64,000 nucleotides of DNA, from assembly GCF_011170065.1 (NCBI RefSeq), contig NZ_BLLH01000011.1, positions 24,989 through 88,988 of the forward strand. Reading direction: 5' to 3'. Below the pieces are notes generated by a model that was given only the letters and a program-made list of their open reading frames with translations, ran no database searches and was not told where the DNA came from. The translations under genes and the position numbers were made by a program. The DNA is from Pseudolactococcus insecticola. GTDB taxonomy: Bacteria; Bacillota; Bacilli; Lactobacillales; Streptococcaceae. Positions 33,774 to 43,800 of the stretch are shown piece by piece (the first letter of the stretch is position 1; every line of letters starts with the position of its first letter).

Positions 33774-36700
33774 TTATGCTTTTTTTACTGTTTTCTTGTA
33801 AGTTAGTATCCAACCACCCCGCGCATTATCAAATGTCACTGATGAAAGTTCATAACCTGAATAGTTAATAACAACGGGTGCTACACTTACAGTACCAATC
33901 ATAAACGTACTGAATGTATCATCCTCAGGTACTACTACTTCAGGAGCTGTTGTTGATGAAACAGCAGTAGTTACTGTTTGTGTTGTGAGTGAAGTTCCAA
34001 CTGGTGGATTAGCTACTAAATCTACTGCTGAACCCGTCATAATATAAACAGGAATTGAATACATTTTAGTAGTTTCATTATAAACTGCTTGACCTAAAAC
34101 TCTACCTGCTGGAGCTGTAAATCCATTCTTTTCATAATCAGCTTTAGTCATAGTACGTGTATAATCAAGCGTTGACGTAAGAAGATTATCAATATTAGTT
34201 TGAAGCGCTTTATCTGCAGCTGATGTCGAAGTTGTCAAATCTGTAATTTTAGCATCTTCAATTGATTTCAATTGTGCAATTGCGTCAACAACTTCGCCTG
34301 TTTCTTTATATACTGGAATTGACCACAGTTTTGTAGTGGTATCATAAGTTGCTGTTCCTAAAACTTCACCAGCAGGAGCTGTAAATCCTTTAGCTTTATA
34401 ATCAGCATCACTCATGACACGTGTGTAATCAAGATTTGATTTAAAGATAGCATCAATATTAGCTTGAAGTGTTTTATCTGCAGCTGTTGTTGAAGCTGTC
34501 AAATCTGTAATTTTAGCATCTTCAATTGATTTCAATTGTGCAATTGCATCGACAAGTTCGCCAGTTTCTTTATAAACTGGAATTGACCATACTTTTGTAG
34601 TTGGATCTTGAACAGCATCGCCTGCGATATATCCTGCAGGAGCAGTAAAGCCTTTAGCTTTATAATCAGTGTCACTCATGACACGTGTGTAATAAAGATT
34701 TGATTTAAAGATTGCATCAATATTGGCTTGGAGTGTTTTATCTGCTGCTGTTGTTGAAGCAGTCAAATCTGTAATTTTAGCATCCTCAATTGATTTCAAT
34801 TGTGCAATTGCGTCAACGAGTTCACCTGTTTCAATATATACAGGAATTGACCACAATTTTGTAGTACTATCATAAGTTGCTGTTCCTAAAACACGTCCTG
34901 CTGGAGTTGGGAAACCTTTAGCTTGATAATCAGCATCACTCATAACACGAACATAATCGAGATTTGAATCAAAGATAGCGTCAATGTTAGCTTGAAGTGT
35001 TTTGTCTGCTTTTGCACGAGCTGCCGCTTCATCTGCGTCTGCTTTTGCACGGGCTGCTGCTTCATCAGCAATTGCTTTTGCACGAGCTGCCGCTTCGTCT
35101 GCGTCTGCTTTTGCACGAGCTGCTGCTTCATCTGCAACTGCTTTTGCACGAGCTGCTGCTTCATCAGCAATTGCTTTAGCACGAGCTGCCGCTTCGTCTG
35201 CGTCTGCTTTTGCACGAGCTACTGCTTCATCAGCATCTGCTTTTGCACGGGCTTCTGCCTCTGCCGCCAAAGCTTTATCGGCTGCCGCCTTAGCATCTGC
35301 ATCTGTTTTAATACGTGCTGCTGTTTCCTTATCCAGATTGGTTTGAACTGTAACAATCTTACCATTCAAGTCAATCTTAGCAGCGTCCAAATCAGCAGCT
35401 ACTTCATCAATATTTTCTTGAAGTTTTTTATCAGTATCATCTAACTGATCAAACTTATTGAGAATATCTGTTGATGATGTAAGCGAATTGTAAGTAATCA
35501 CCCAATCGCCATTTTTATCAAGTGTTGCTGATTTAACAAGTGTCGCATTTGGAATAATAGGAGCATCAGGTTTAACTTTTGACGTACCAGCAATTGTAGC
35601 GAGCAATGGGTCTCCATTTTCATCCACATAGTGAATCAAGTTTGCGACACCGTAATCATAAGTGTTAGTTGTTACTTTATTTGAAAGATACTCAACACCT
35701 TGAATAATATTTTTATATTGGTTAGGAATACCTTCTTTAGCGCCAACACGTTTTACTTGAACGTATACGTCAGCACCAAATTCTGATTTACTCCAATCAA
35801 TTTGATCCAAAAATTCTGGGTCAAAGTAGATATAAACTGTTTGCAAGTTTGTATCATCAGAAGTACGACGCAATTCTTGAGTCGTATATTTAGTAATTTC
35901 ACTACCAGCTTTGATTACACGACCACTTTTAAGAACAATATCAGTAGTAGCTTCTACCATATAAATACCATCATATTGGTCATAATTAGGATCAATCAAA
36001 TCATAAAATTCATAAGACTCAACACCATACGCCAAGTTTTTCGGCAATTCTGCGCCTTCAAGGCGATAATCGAATACTTGATTAAGTTGAATTTCACTAC
36101 CTGCAAGTGAAGTCAAATCACCAACACGTGCGATAACATCTTTTTGTGGGTCAATTTTAGGAACAGTATTTGTTACTGTATTTGACTTATAAAGATTACC
36201 AAAGTCAATTTGATAAGCAACGTTACTGTAAGAACCACCTTCTACTGATGGATTTTTCAATGTTACCATTGGTTGAACGATTGTAACTGTATTACCAGTT
36301 TGAATATAGTTTTTATTAAAGTCTGCAACATTATCTACTGAGTAAAGGATAAACTTACCGTCAATTTTTACACCTGCATCTTTAACATATTGTTGAACGT
36401 CTGCTGGCGCATCAGCAATTGAATCGTAGATTGTATATGAAATCCCACTTACTGCATTACCATTTGAATCAATAAACTTAGGTGTTTTAACTGAAACAGC
36501 GCCTTCTGGATAATCATCAATATAGTAAAGTCCTTTAGTCATCATCAGAGAATCGACGTTAGACCCTTTATATTGATTCAAGTCCCATGTAATATGATAT
36601 TCATTTACATCACTTGGCAACAAGTTATAGCCATCAATTTTAACACCTGTGTCAGTATTGTAGTTATGCTTAGTTGGATCAGCAGAGCTTGTTTCAAAAT

Positions 36701-38648
36701 AAATCGTATTTGAAGTTGTTTGATACTCATCGTTAATCGTCGTTTTAAAATTAAAGGCATATGTTGCATCATCATCATTAAGCGTAATAAACGCAATTGG
36801 TGTTGGTACATCATAACTTGCATCTTTATTAAGGTTGATTTTTGTAAGTAAATCAGTTGTAGCCGTGAATGTCAAAATATGAAGAACATCATCATAAGAA
36901 ACATTAAAACCATCTGCTAAAGCACGTTTTTTAGTCAACGTTAAATCTACAGTAGCATTTGTAGGGACTTTCATTTCCATAACATAATTATGGAAAACTA
37001 CCATATCGTTTGATTGCGTACCTTCAATTTTTTCACCACCACGATATGCTGGAATATCATCGTTATCCATCTTAACGCCGATAGTTTGACCTTTAAGCGC
37101 AACGTATGGATCAGATTTCGTCCCACTATCACCATAAGCAGTTGATTCATCACGGTTAGTACCATCAGCTGAATTTTCAGGTTGAGAAATAATATCATAA
37201 AGATGATAAGTTAAAGATGGTTTTTTAGGTTTAGTTGCTTGATAGCTAGCTTCCCAAGCAGTTGCATCATAAGTGTAAGTCGGAATTGAAACACTGTATG
37301 TTTTTGGTGTATAAACCAGAGTTTTATAAGTAACAACTGGTAGTGTTGGAGGGACTGGCCCTTGTGTAGTTGTCACTGATCCATATGAAATACCTTCTTG
37401 ACTTACAATATCAGTTAAAACAGCACTTATAGAAGTAAAATTAGTCCCATTGTCTGCGTTATATTTAGCAATAACACTTGAAATATCAGCTGCCGTAAAT
37501 GTTGCCGGAAGTGTAGACACACCCATTGCAGATTTTAAAGCGACTTGAATTTCTGAATTAAAAGTAATATAACTAACATAAGCGTTAAACTTATCAGCTG
37601 TTGTATAGCTTGAATAAGAAGTAACTGGTAGAATAGTTCCTGAAATAAGCGTATTTGCTGCAATTAAATCGACAATATCCTGAGAGGTTGTCATAGCATT
37701 GATTTGTGTAGCTGTAATACCTAAGTTAGGATTGTTGGTAATATAAGCAACTGCTGCTGTTTTAACATCAGCTAAGCTACTTGAAGCAACTGTTTTATTA
37801 AGATAAGCAGGACCTTCAAGTGTTTGCAACGCTAATTGCTTAGCATTTTGAACATTAGTTACCGCAGTTGAATAGTTTGAAACCCAATTGCTATAATCTG
37901 CTACCGCAGCATTATATTTAGTATTAGCAGCTTTAGCTTTAGCAATAATACTATCGTAATAAGTTGAAACATTACTTGTAGTAGCTTCTACTGTACCAGT
38001 ATTGCTTAAAGTAACACCTGAAAGATTATTTTGGTCAACATTAAATTTGTTAGTTGCAGTTGCAAGATCACTTTCAAGTTTATTTTGAGCAGTAACTTTA
38101 GCCAAAGCATCTGCAGCATCGCTTGCAACGTCACTGTTAGCATTTGTCAAATAAGTATTAACGCCGTCGCTACCAGTTGATTGACTATAAGGTACAGCTT
38201 TAGTAGAGGTACTTACAGTAACACCTTGAGCAACCAGTTGGTTAATTAGCGTTTGATTTTTTGCGTTAAATTGATCTACAAGCGCTTCTGCGTCAGTTAC
38301 TTCTTTATGAGCATCTTGAAATGCTTGTAAGTCTGAAACGTATTTATCAATTTTTGCTTTCATGTCAGCTGTTTGGCTAGCATAGTCAGCTTTAGCAGTT
38401 GCGATTGCTTTAGTAATCGCATCGTCTCCTACAGCGACAATTTTAACGTCTGCGTCTTGTGTTGGATCAAGGTCAGTTGAATAGGCACGTTCGATTTGAT
38501 TATCTAATGCGTCGTGTGTGACATAGACACGTACATCGCCAACCTCGTCATCTGCATGCACAGTATTTTGAGAGACAGCAACAAGACCAATGCCACCCAA
38601 CAAGGCAGCACCTGATGCACCAACTCTAAATTTAGTTTTCTTATTCAT
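33774..38648 (-). CDS. Giant secreted antigen I/II-like adhesin without LPXTG
   Basis: 1624 residues. Signal peptide 1-32 (GAALLGGIGLVAVSQNTVHA). A helical Ala-rich region (35-300) resembles the alanine-rich stalk of streptococcal antigen I/II proteins. Residues about 480-1060 carry C-domain-like beta modules (YHLYDIISQPENSADGTN, VEYLSNKVTTNTYDYG) as in SspB/AgI/II. Then come about eight 11-residue ADADEAAARAK repeats (35010-35245) and four 85-90-residue repeats (YTRVMSDADYKAKGFTAPAG ... SIPVYKETGE). The C-terminus ends TYKKTVKKA with no sortase signal, so retention on the cell must come from another mechanism. Tra-box promoter. A role in mating contact is inferred. Confidence 0.7.
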   Translation of the reverse strand: MNKKTKFRVGASGAALLGGIGLVAVSQNTVHADDEVGDVRVYVTHDALDNQIERAYSTDLDPTQDADVKIVAVGDDAITKAIATAKADYASQTADMKAKIDKYVSDLQAFQDAHKEVTDAEALVDQFNAKNQTLINQLVAQGVTVSTSTKAVPYSQSTGSDGVNTYLTNANSDVASDAADALAKVTAQNKLESDLATATNKFNVDQNNLSGVTLSNTGTVEATTSNVSTYYDSIIAKAKAANTKYNAAVADYSNWVSNYSTAVTNVQNAKQLALQTLEGPAYLNKTVASSSLADVKTAAVAYITNNPNLGITATQINAMTTSQDIVDLIAANTLISGTILPVTSYSSYTTADKFNAYVSYITFNSEIQVALKSAMGVSTLPATFTAADISSVIAKYNADNGTNFTSISAVLTDIVSQEGISYGSVTTTQGPVPPTLPVVTYKTLVYTPKTYSVSIPTYTYDATAWEASYQATKPKKPSLTYHLYDIISQPENSADGTNRDESTAYGDSGTKSDPYVALKGQTIGVKMDNDDIPAYRGGEKIEGTQSNDMVVFHNYVMEMKVPTNATVDLTLTKKRALADGFNVSYDDVLHILTFTATTDLLTKINLNKDASYDVPTPIAFITLNDDDATYAFNFKTTINDEYQTTSNTIYFETSSADPTKHNYNTDTGVKIDGYNLLPSDVNEYHITWDLNQYKGSNVDSLMMTKGLYYIDDYPEGAVSVKTPKFIDSNGNAVSGISYTIYDSIADAPADVQQYVKDAGVKIDGKFILYSVDNVADFNKNYIQTGNTVTIVQPMVTLKNPSVEGGSYSNVAYQIDFGNLYKSNTVTNTVPKIDPQKDVIARVGDLTSLAGSEIQLNQVFDYRLEGAELPKNLAYGVESYEFYDLIDPNYDQYDGIYMVEATTDIVLKSGRVIKAGSEITKYTTQELRRTSDDTNLQTVYIYFDPEFLDQIDWSKSEFGADVYVQVKRVGAKEGIPNQYKNIIQGVEYLSNKVTTNTYDYGVANLIHYVDENGDPLLATIAGTSKVKPDAPIIPNATLVKSATLDKNGDWVITYNSLTSSTDILNKFDQLDDTDKKLQENIDEVAADLDAAKIDLNGKIVTVQTNLDKETAARIKTDADAKAAADKALAAEAEARAKADADEAVARAKADADEAAARAKAIADEAAARAKAVADEAAARAKADADEAAARAKAIADEAAARAKADADEAAARAKADKTLQANIDAIFDSNLDYVRVMSDADYQAKGFPTPAGRVLGTATYDSTTKLWSIPVYIETGELVDAIAQLKSIEDAKITDLTASTTAADKTLQANIDAIFKSNLYYTRVMSDTDYKAKGFTAPAGYIAGDAVQDPTTKVWSIPVYKETGELVDAIAQLKSIEDAKITDLTASTTAADKTLQANIDAIFKSNLDYTRVMSDADYKAKGFTAPAGEVLGTATYDTTTKLWSIPVYKETGEVVDAIAQLKSIEDAKITDLTTSTSAADKALQTNIDNLLTSTLDYTRTMTKADYEKNGFTAPAGRVLGQAVYNETTKMYSIPVYIMTGSAVDLVANPPVGTSLTTQTVTTAVSSTTAPEVVVPEDDTFSTFMIGTVSVAPVVINYSGYELSSVTFDNARGGWILTYKKTVKKA
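34150..35000. repeat. In-frame ~260-bp tandem repeats of the antigen I/II-like gene
   Basis: Four copies of an 85-90-codon unit (TTGTGCAATTGCGTC...; TTATAATCAGCATCACTCATG blocks), the three distal ones over 80% alike by eye. Directly beyond lies the 33-bp repeat tract (35010-35245) that codes for the 11-residue ADADEAAARAK units, a hendecad-type coiled coil. Confidence 0.85.
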
Positions 38649-38686
38649 AAATATATGAACCTTTCTTTTTTTAGTTTACAAACTAT

Positions 38687-38724
38687 AAGATACATTATTA
38701 AAGAAATCTTTCCAACCCACTTTT
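38687..38724 (-). promoter_or_regulatory. tra-box promoter P8 (antigen I/II-like adhesin)
   Basis: Minus strand: AAAAGTGGGTT (38714-38724), 21 bp, -10 TATCTT (38687-38692). The spacer is nearly the same as in P9. The -35 position reads TTGGAA, 17 bp from the -10. Confidence 0.7.
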
Positions 38725-38830
38725 TTCCTAAAACAACACTAATCGTTATTTTTTTCAAAAAAAATTGATTTTTTTCTTCTCAAAGATTTCATTTTCACTT
38801 TTTTTCTATTGTGAACTTAGCAATGATTCC

Positions 38831-38870
38831 TTACAGAAAATTCTAAAAGCATATCGGCTATTGAGCAAGC
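38831..38870 (+). repeat. Truncated third copy of the structured-RNA repeat, left of hicAB-1
   Basis: Matches the first 40 bp of the elements at 39626 and 56847 (TTACAGAAAATTCTAAAAGC ...). With the full copy at 39626 it brackets hicAB-1 as a direct repeat, as if the module had entered within this element. Confidence 0.7.
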
Positions 38871-38877
38871 ACAATTA

Positions 38878-38906
38878 TTGACACTACGTATAGTACGTGG
38901 TATAAT
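38878..38906 (+). promoter_or_regulatory. hicAB-1 promoter with internal operator palindrome
   Basis: -35 TTGACA (38878-38883), 17-bp spacer, -10 TATAAT (38901-38906). The spacer holds ACGTA-TAG-TACGT (38886-38898), a perfect inverted repeat suited to the HicB repressor. The hicAB-2 promoter has the same arrangement. Confidence 0.85.
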
Positions 38907-38930
38907 GAAATAGTCAGGAGGTAGCTTTAG

Positions 38931-39122
38931 ATGCCAATGACAGTTAGAGAAGCCGAAAGATTACTTCTGAAAGCTGGTTTCGTTGAGGTTAGAGGTGCGG
39001 GAAAAGGTTCACACAGGAAATTCAAAAAGCCTGGGTATCCTAGGCCTGTCAATCTAACAGCTCATGACAAAGAAATTTCGCAGACAGTTGAAAAATCTGT
39101 AAGGCAGGCAGTAGGCTTATAA
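38931..39122 (+). CDS. hicA: HicA toxin (mRNA interferase), module 1
   Basis: 63 residues with the dsRBD-like HicA fold: REAERLLLKAGF, then GAGKGSHRKFKKPGY containing the catalytic His in GSHR, then the VNLTAHDKEI segment. It cleaves mRNA when released from HicB. Ribosome site AGGAGG 11 nt upstream. Followed 32 bp later by hicB. Confidence 0.92.
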   Translation: MPMTVREAERLLLKAGFVEVRGAGKGSHRKFKKPGYPRPVNLTAHDKEISQTVEKSVRQAVGL

Positions 39123-39154
39123 AGCCACTGCTATTCTCATTCATGGAGGATAAA

Positions 39155-39544
39155 ATGTTAAAAAAAGTATATCCAGCAGTTTTTGAAATTGACCCAGTAG
39201 GCTATGGAGCATATTTTCCAGATATTGATGGTACTGCAACTCAAGGAAAAGATATTCCTGAGGTGCTTGATAATGCTTCGGACGTCTTGGGAATTATGTT
39301 AGCTGATTTAATTGAAGAGGGATACGCTTTGCCACATCCCTCTGATTTAAATTCAATACAAATTGATTCTTCAAAACAGTTTGTATCCTTTGTTTCAGTT
39401 GATTTAAATGAATATCTAACAATGAATGAACCTGTAAAAAAAACCTTACAAATTCCTAAATGGGCAGATAAGCGAGCTAAGGAAATGGGAATCAATTTTT
39501 CTCAAACGCTAACTGAAGCTCTTCTAGAAAAGTTAGAAGCGTGA
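39155..39544 (+). CDS. hicB: HicB antitoxin, module 1
   Basis: 129 residues from ATG 39155 (MLKKVYPAVFEID), chosen because GGAGG precedes it by 6 nt. The in-frame ATG at 39143 would place that ribosome site inside the gene. The partial RNase-H-like HicB fold (YFPDIDGTATQGKDIPEVL) is followed by a C-terminal DNA-binding part (AKEMGINFSQTLTEALLEKL). Neutralises HicA and represses the promoter. Confidence 0.92.
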   Translation: MLKKVYPAVFEIDPVGYGAYFPDIDGTATQGKDIPEVLDNASDVLGIMLADLIEEGYALPHPSDLNSIQIDSSKQFVSFVSVDLNEYLTMNEPVKKTLQIPKWADKRAKEMGINFSQTLTEALLEKLEA

Positions 39545-39558
39545 GTCACCATAGAGTC

Positions 39559-39593
39559 AAAAAAGGTCACATCATAATGATGTGACCTTTTTT
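39559..39593 (+). terminator. hicAB-1 terminator
   Basis: AAAAAGGTCACATCAT directly followed by ATGATGTGACC and T7. A long perfect hairpin of the same AAAGGTCAC type as the terminators at 40802 and 57923. Confidence 0.9.
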
Positions 39594-39625
39594 TCCAGTT
39601 CACCTATTCTAAAAAAAGTATTTCC

Positions 39626-39728
39626 TTACAGAAAATTCTAAAAGCATATCGGCTATTGAGCAAGCTCATAGCCGTTTAGCTTTCTATCGAAAGCTAAAAA
39701 AAGGGAGGACAATAGTCCCCCTTTTTTC
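39626..39728 (+). ncRNA. Repeated structured intergenic element (candidate small RNA or leader), copy A
   Basis: About 103 bp with three potential hairpins: CGGCTATTGAGC..GCTCATAGCCG, TAGCTTTC-TATC-GAAAGCTA, and a terminator GGGAGGAC-AATA-GTCCCCC + T6. The copy at 56847-56948 keeps all stems, with changes mainly in loops (TATC/TATT, AATA/AAGA). Both copies lie between a hicB gene and a DUF5648 gene. The terminator argues for a short independent RNA rather than a leader. No certain promoter. Confidence 0.5.
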
Positions 39729-39796
39729 ATACATGATACCTCAAAGTAGCTATCAAAAAAATACTAAAAAATCACAAATAATTGTACTTTTTATGG

Positions 39797-39802
39797 TATA
39801 AT
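39797..39802 (+). promoter_or_regulatory. -10 box of the DUF5648 gene 1
   Basis: TGGTATAAT, 58 bp before ATG 39860. The corresponding position upstream of the second gene is TGGTACAAT (57018-57023). The flanking 80 bp are conserved between the two. The -35 is weak. Confidence 0.6.
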
Positions 39803-39859
39803 TAAGATTGAAAATTGGTAAACAAATTAATCTAAAAGAAAAAAGGAAAACTTATAGCT

Positions 39860-40774
39860 ATGAATTCTAAAAACAAACTGCTGGAAAAAATCCAGAAAAC
39901 ATCTAAAAAACATCGTATTATTGCAAGCGTTATTGCAGTACTACTTATTGGTGGTGGTTTGCTCGTCGGTAGCACGCAAGCGTCAGCAACGACTACTGCG
40001 GTACCCACAACTCAACGCATGTATCGCCTATATAACTTACACTCTGGAGAACATTTCTATACAGCAAATAAAGCTGAACGTGATTCCCTTGTTCTTAAAT
40101 CAAAGTGGTACTATGAAGGGGTAGGTTGGATTGCACCAACACACTCTAATACGCCTGTCTATCGCTTGTATAATAAAAATGCAGGTGATCACCATTATAC
40201 AATCAACAAAAATGAAAAAGATATGCTCGTCAAAAAAGGTTGGATATACGAAGGTATCGGTTGGTATAGCGATGATAAAAAGACAATCAAGGTGCTAAGA
40301 GCCTACAACAAAAACGCAAAATCAGGAAGTCACAACTATACAACAAGTAATGCTGAGCAACAAAATCTGATTAAAAATGGTTGGCGAAATGAAGGCATTG
40401 GCTGGTATGCTGCTGGTACTGGTATAGGAATAGAACAACTTCGTTATGAAAAAGATGAAAAAGGTGTTTTTACCAGTGAGAATCAAATTATCAATGAAAG
40501 TGAAGATATTAAACGTTTTTACCTAGATACTATCATTCTTCAGGGTAAAAAAGAAGGTAAGTATTATGATTTTTCTGCCATACATTATTATAAAACACAA
40601 GAAGAAGTAAATTATGCAAACTTAGTTAATTCACTTTTAGAACAAAGAAAAAATGAAATAGAACAATATGGACATGAACTTCCATCAACTAAATACATCC
40701 CATCTATAACGCAACAATTAAATGAACTTTACGCTAAATATCCACAGTATAGAAATTTAAAACCTGTAAAATGA
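39860..40774 (+). CDS. Secreted DUF5648-repeat protein 1
   Basis: 304 residues. Basic start and signal peptide about 20-43 (IIASVIAVLLIGGGLLVGSTQASA). Three DUF5648 repeats (about 52-186; MYRLYNLHSGEHFYTA, VYRLYNKNAGDHHYTI, VLRAYNKNAKSGSHNYTT) each end in EGIGWY-type strands. The C-terminal 115 residues are charged, helical and unique to this paralog. The repeats also occur at the N-terminus of the GH43 enzyme here, so they probably bind the wall. The paralog at 57079 shares repeats and upstream region but not the C-terminus, suggesting exchangeable effector tails. Confidence 0.75.
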   Translation: MNSKNKLLEKIQKTSKKHRIIASVIAVLLIGGGLLVGSTQASATTTAVPTTQRMYRLYNLHSGEHFYTANKAERDSLVLKSKWYYEGVGWIAPTHSNTPVYRLYNKNAGDHHYTINKNEKDMLVKKGWIYEGIGWYSDDKKTIKVLRAYNKNAKSGSHNYTTSNAEQQNLIKNGWRNEGIGWYAAGTGIGIEQLRYEKDEKGVFTSENQIINESEDIKRFYLDTIILQGKKEGKYYDFSAIHYYKTQEEVNYANLVNSLLEQRKNEIEQYGHELPSTKYIPSITQQLNELYAKYPQYRNLKPVK

Positions 40775-40801
40775 ATCACCATGCAAATGATTATGTAGCT
40801 C

Positions 40802-40833
40802 AAAAAGGTCACGCGCAAGCGTGACCTTTTTTT
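40802..40833. terminator. Bidirectional terminator between convergent genes
   Basis: AAAAAGGTCACGC-GCAA-GCGTGACC + T7. The A-run on one side and T-run on the other allow it to serve the plus-strand DUF5648 gene and the minus-strand 40842 gene. Confidence 0.9.
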
Positions 40834-40841
40834 CAATCATA

Positions 40842-43800
40842 TCAATCCCCTACCTTAACAGGAATACTAACAACTGGTTTATCAGTAACATTAACTGAAA
40901 CCGTACCATTTGAAAGTCTTACTATCGTAACATCACTAACGGGCGTTCCTTTAGAAACTAAATCGTAAACTGCATTGAAAATATCAATTTGCGATTGTCT
41001 TGTTAGATCATTTGTAACAGTTTTTGTTATAGCATTATTTACAGCAGCTTCTGCTTGAATGAATGGTAATGAGTTACTTACATTACCAGTATATTTAGCA
41101 GGATTGCTTGCCATGATAATAACGTTCGTTAATAGATCAAGTTTAACAGGCGCAGCCATAGTTGCAGTTACAGGCGTACTTGTAGATGTACTTACAGGCG
41201 TCGCTACTGCTGGATAAACCATTGACAAAGCAATTGTTTGTGTTTTATCATCTACAGTTGTCACTTTCAGTGTTAAATTATCCAGTATATATTGTGGAAC
41301 ATTAGTCACACCATCAGGCACTTTTGTAATAGCTGTTTTAACATAATCTGTCAGCTTGTCAAAATTAGCTTCTTGAATTGCTTTTTCACCAATTTTAGTC
41401 AAAACTGCATTGACAATATCACTGACAGTTGCATTACTGCTTAAAGTCACACTTGTAGTAGTTTTATTATCAGTTATAGATGTCGGCGTTGTACTTGTAG
41501 AAGTTGTCGAAGTCTTACTATCAGAAGTTACTGGTGCAGCCAGTACAGGAAGTGGTTTCAAGTTTGTCTTTTCGATAATTGATAAAGCTTGACTACCAGC
41601 GTCCATAACAGCTTGTGTTGCCACAGGTTTTAAATTAATTGTTTTAGAAATCTCTAAAGCTTGACTACCAAGGTCATCTGTAACAAGCGGTGTCAGTGGT
41701 TTTAAAGTAATACTTTTAGAAACTTGTATCGCTTGTCCACCATAATCATTGGTAACAACCCTATCAAGAGGTTTTAAAGTTGTCTTTATAGATAATTCTA
41801 AAGCTTGACTACCAGCATCTTCTACAACAACTGTTTTAAGCGGTTTAAGATTCTTCTTAATATCAACGTTGATAGCAACCGTTCCAAAATCTTCAATATC
41901 TGGAATATTAGAAGTAAACACTGGTGTTGTACTAAATTGTGCCATCACTGGATTTACAGTTACAACTGGTGGTTTTTCTATTTCATTTGTTGGCGTCAGC
42001 AATGTATAAGTTGTCTGTAACGTATCTGGAGTTGGAATCGTTGCTGTATCGTAAGTAATTGAATAGTTTGCTTGATCAGCACTACCAATATTCGCGATGA
42101 ATTTTTCAAACTTTTCAAGTTCAATTTTTGCTGCAGTAACATCTGGTAACTCGGGTGGCAACACTGGCATTGGTGGTGCTAAGGTATATGCTTGTCCGAA
42201 GAACCCTGCTTGAATAGATGCTACTTGTCCTGAAATAGTATCATTAGCTATAAAATCATACCAGATAGAATTTTGAGGAGAAGACGTGTTTGTTAACTGC
42301 AGGAAACCTGTGTTTGAAATTGACGTACCAGAATTGTTTGAAACTTTAGTGGTAAAATAAATTTGATTATCTGTATTAGGAACTCCTGGAACGCTTGATT
42401 GATAACCAGCACCATCCATAAACACAAGACCATAAGTCCTACCATCAGATAATTTTACAGATTGCCCTGCATCAATATCTGAATAAGACTGAGCTATCAA
42501 AACATTTTTATTAGACCCCCAAATTATTGGTAAACCTTCGATTGGGTTTACAGCTATTGCGATTACTTGGTCATTTGAAAAAATTCCCCCTACACCGTAT
42601 GTTCCTGGCATAAGACCACCTGAGGTAGACAAAGTAGAGAGCAATCCACCTGCTGATCCAACAGCTTTCCCAGTACCAGTAGATGATACATTGCCAGCAG
42701 AATTTCCATCAACGTTTACTGAACCACTAATGGTAGTTCCAGTAGTGCCATCAGAACCAACCATAGTGTCTGTAGCAATCATTGCCCAAACTGAAATTCC
42801 AAGACCTTCTTCACCAGAAGTAGTAGAATCAGTATCATAACTCTTTATAGAATATTGCACTACCAATGCTGGAGTAATATAGTTACTAGCCATCGCCATA
42901 TATTCAGCAGTCTGTTGAGGAACTGTTACATACAATTCAGTTGTAAAATCTGCTCTTTGAATATTGCCGTCTTTATCTGTATAGACAATCGCATTTGGAA
43001 AAGTCACACTTCCTACATCAATATTAGTTATACCAGCATTGGCTGCATTAATAATAGTACTAGCTGAAATTATTGTTCTAAGTACCAAATCTGGGGATTT
43101 GATATTATCATCACTATCCTCAGCTGCCCTATACCCAGCCAGTGCTTCCTGGGCAGCCACATTATTAGCAAACCCCGGCTCAGCCTGCCATACGGTACCA
43201 CCAGCTCCTGTCAGCGTATTAGTCAGCATCTTCTCAATATCACCAGCGCCAGTGCCTCTATAAAAAGCACTGCTAAATGTCGCTGTTGAAGCAATATTAC
43301 TAAAATCAGTTGTTTTAGTAATACCATCAAATTGATCCATATTAAGATCAGTATCTTGAATGATTTGTGAAACTGCTGCCGAAACGGTATCTTTAGAAGC
43401 ACTATTAACAGTATAAGTTGGTTCACCCAATACATCTGCTACTTTTGTAACGCCATCTGCAGTTGCGCCACCACTTCCTGTACCACTACCAGTTTGTGTT
43501 TCATTACCATCAGCGTCAAACGCATAACCGTAGAACTTAGCATATGCCGCAGCGTCTTTAACATATTTAGCAAAGGCCACTTGATAAGCTGCATAAGCTG
43601 TTTGATAATCTGCCAGTTGTTTCTTCAAGCGTTCAACTTCCGCATATGCTGTATCAATAGCTGCTTGGTTTTCAGCAATAGTTGATGATTGGTTGGCAAC
43701 AATAGCAGTGATTTTATCAAGTGTCGCTTGCGCTTCAGCTAAAGTATCACCTGACAGATCATATAGAGCATCATTTTGAGGATCACTATCATCACTGTTT

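Noticed and set aside
34992..35444. 150-codon Cys-rich ORF on the plus strand
   Set aside because: Antisense shadow of the 33-bp Ala/Lys/Asp repeats in the antigen I/II-like gene.
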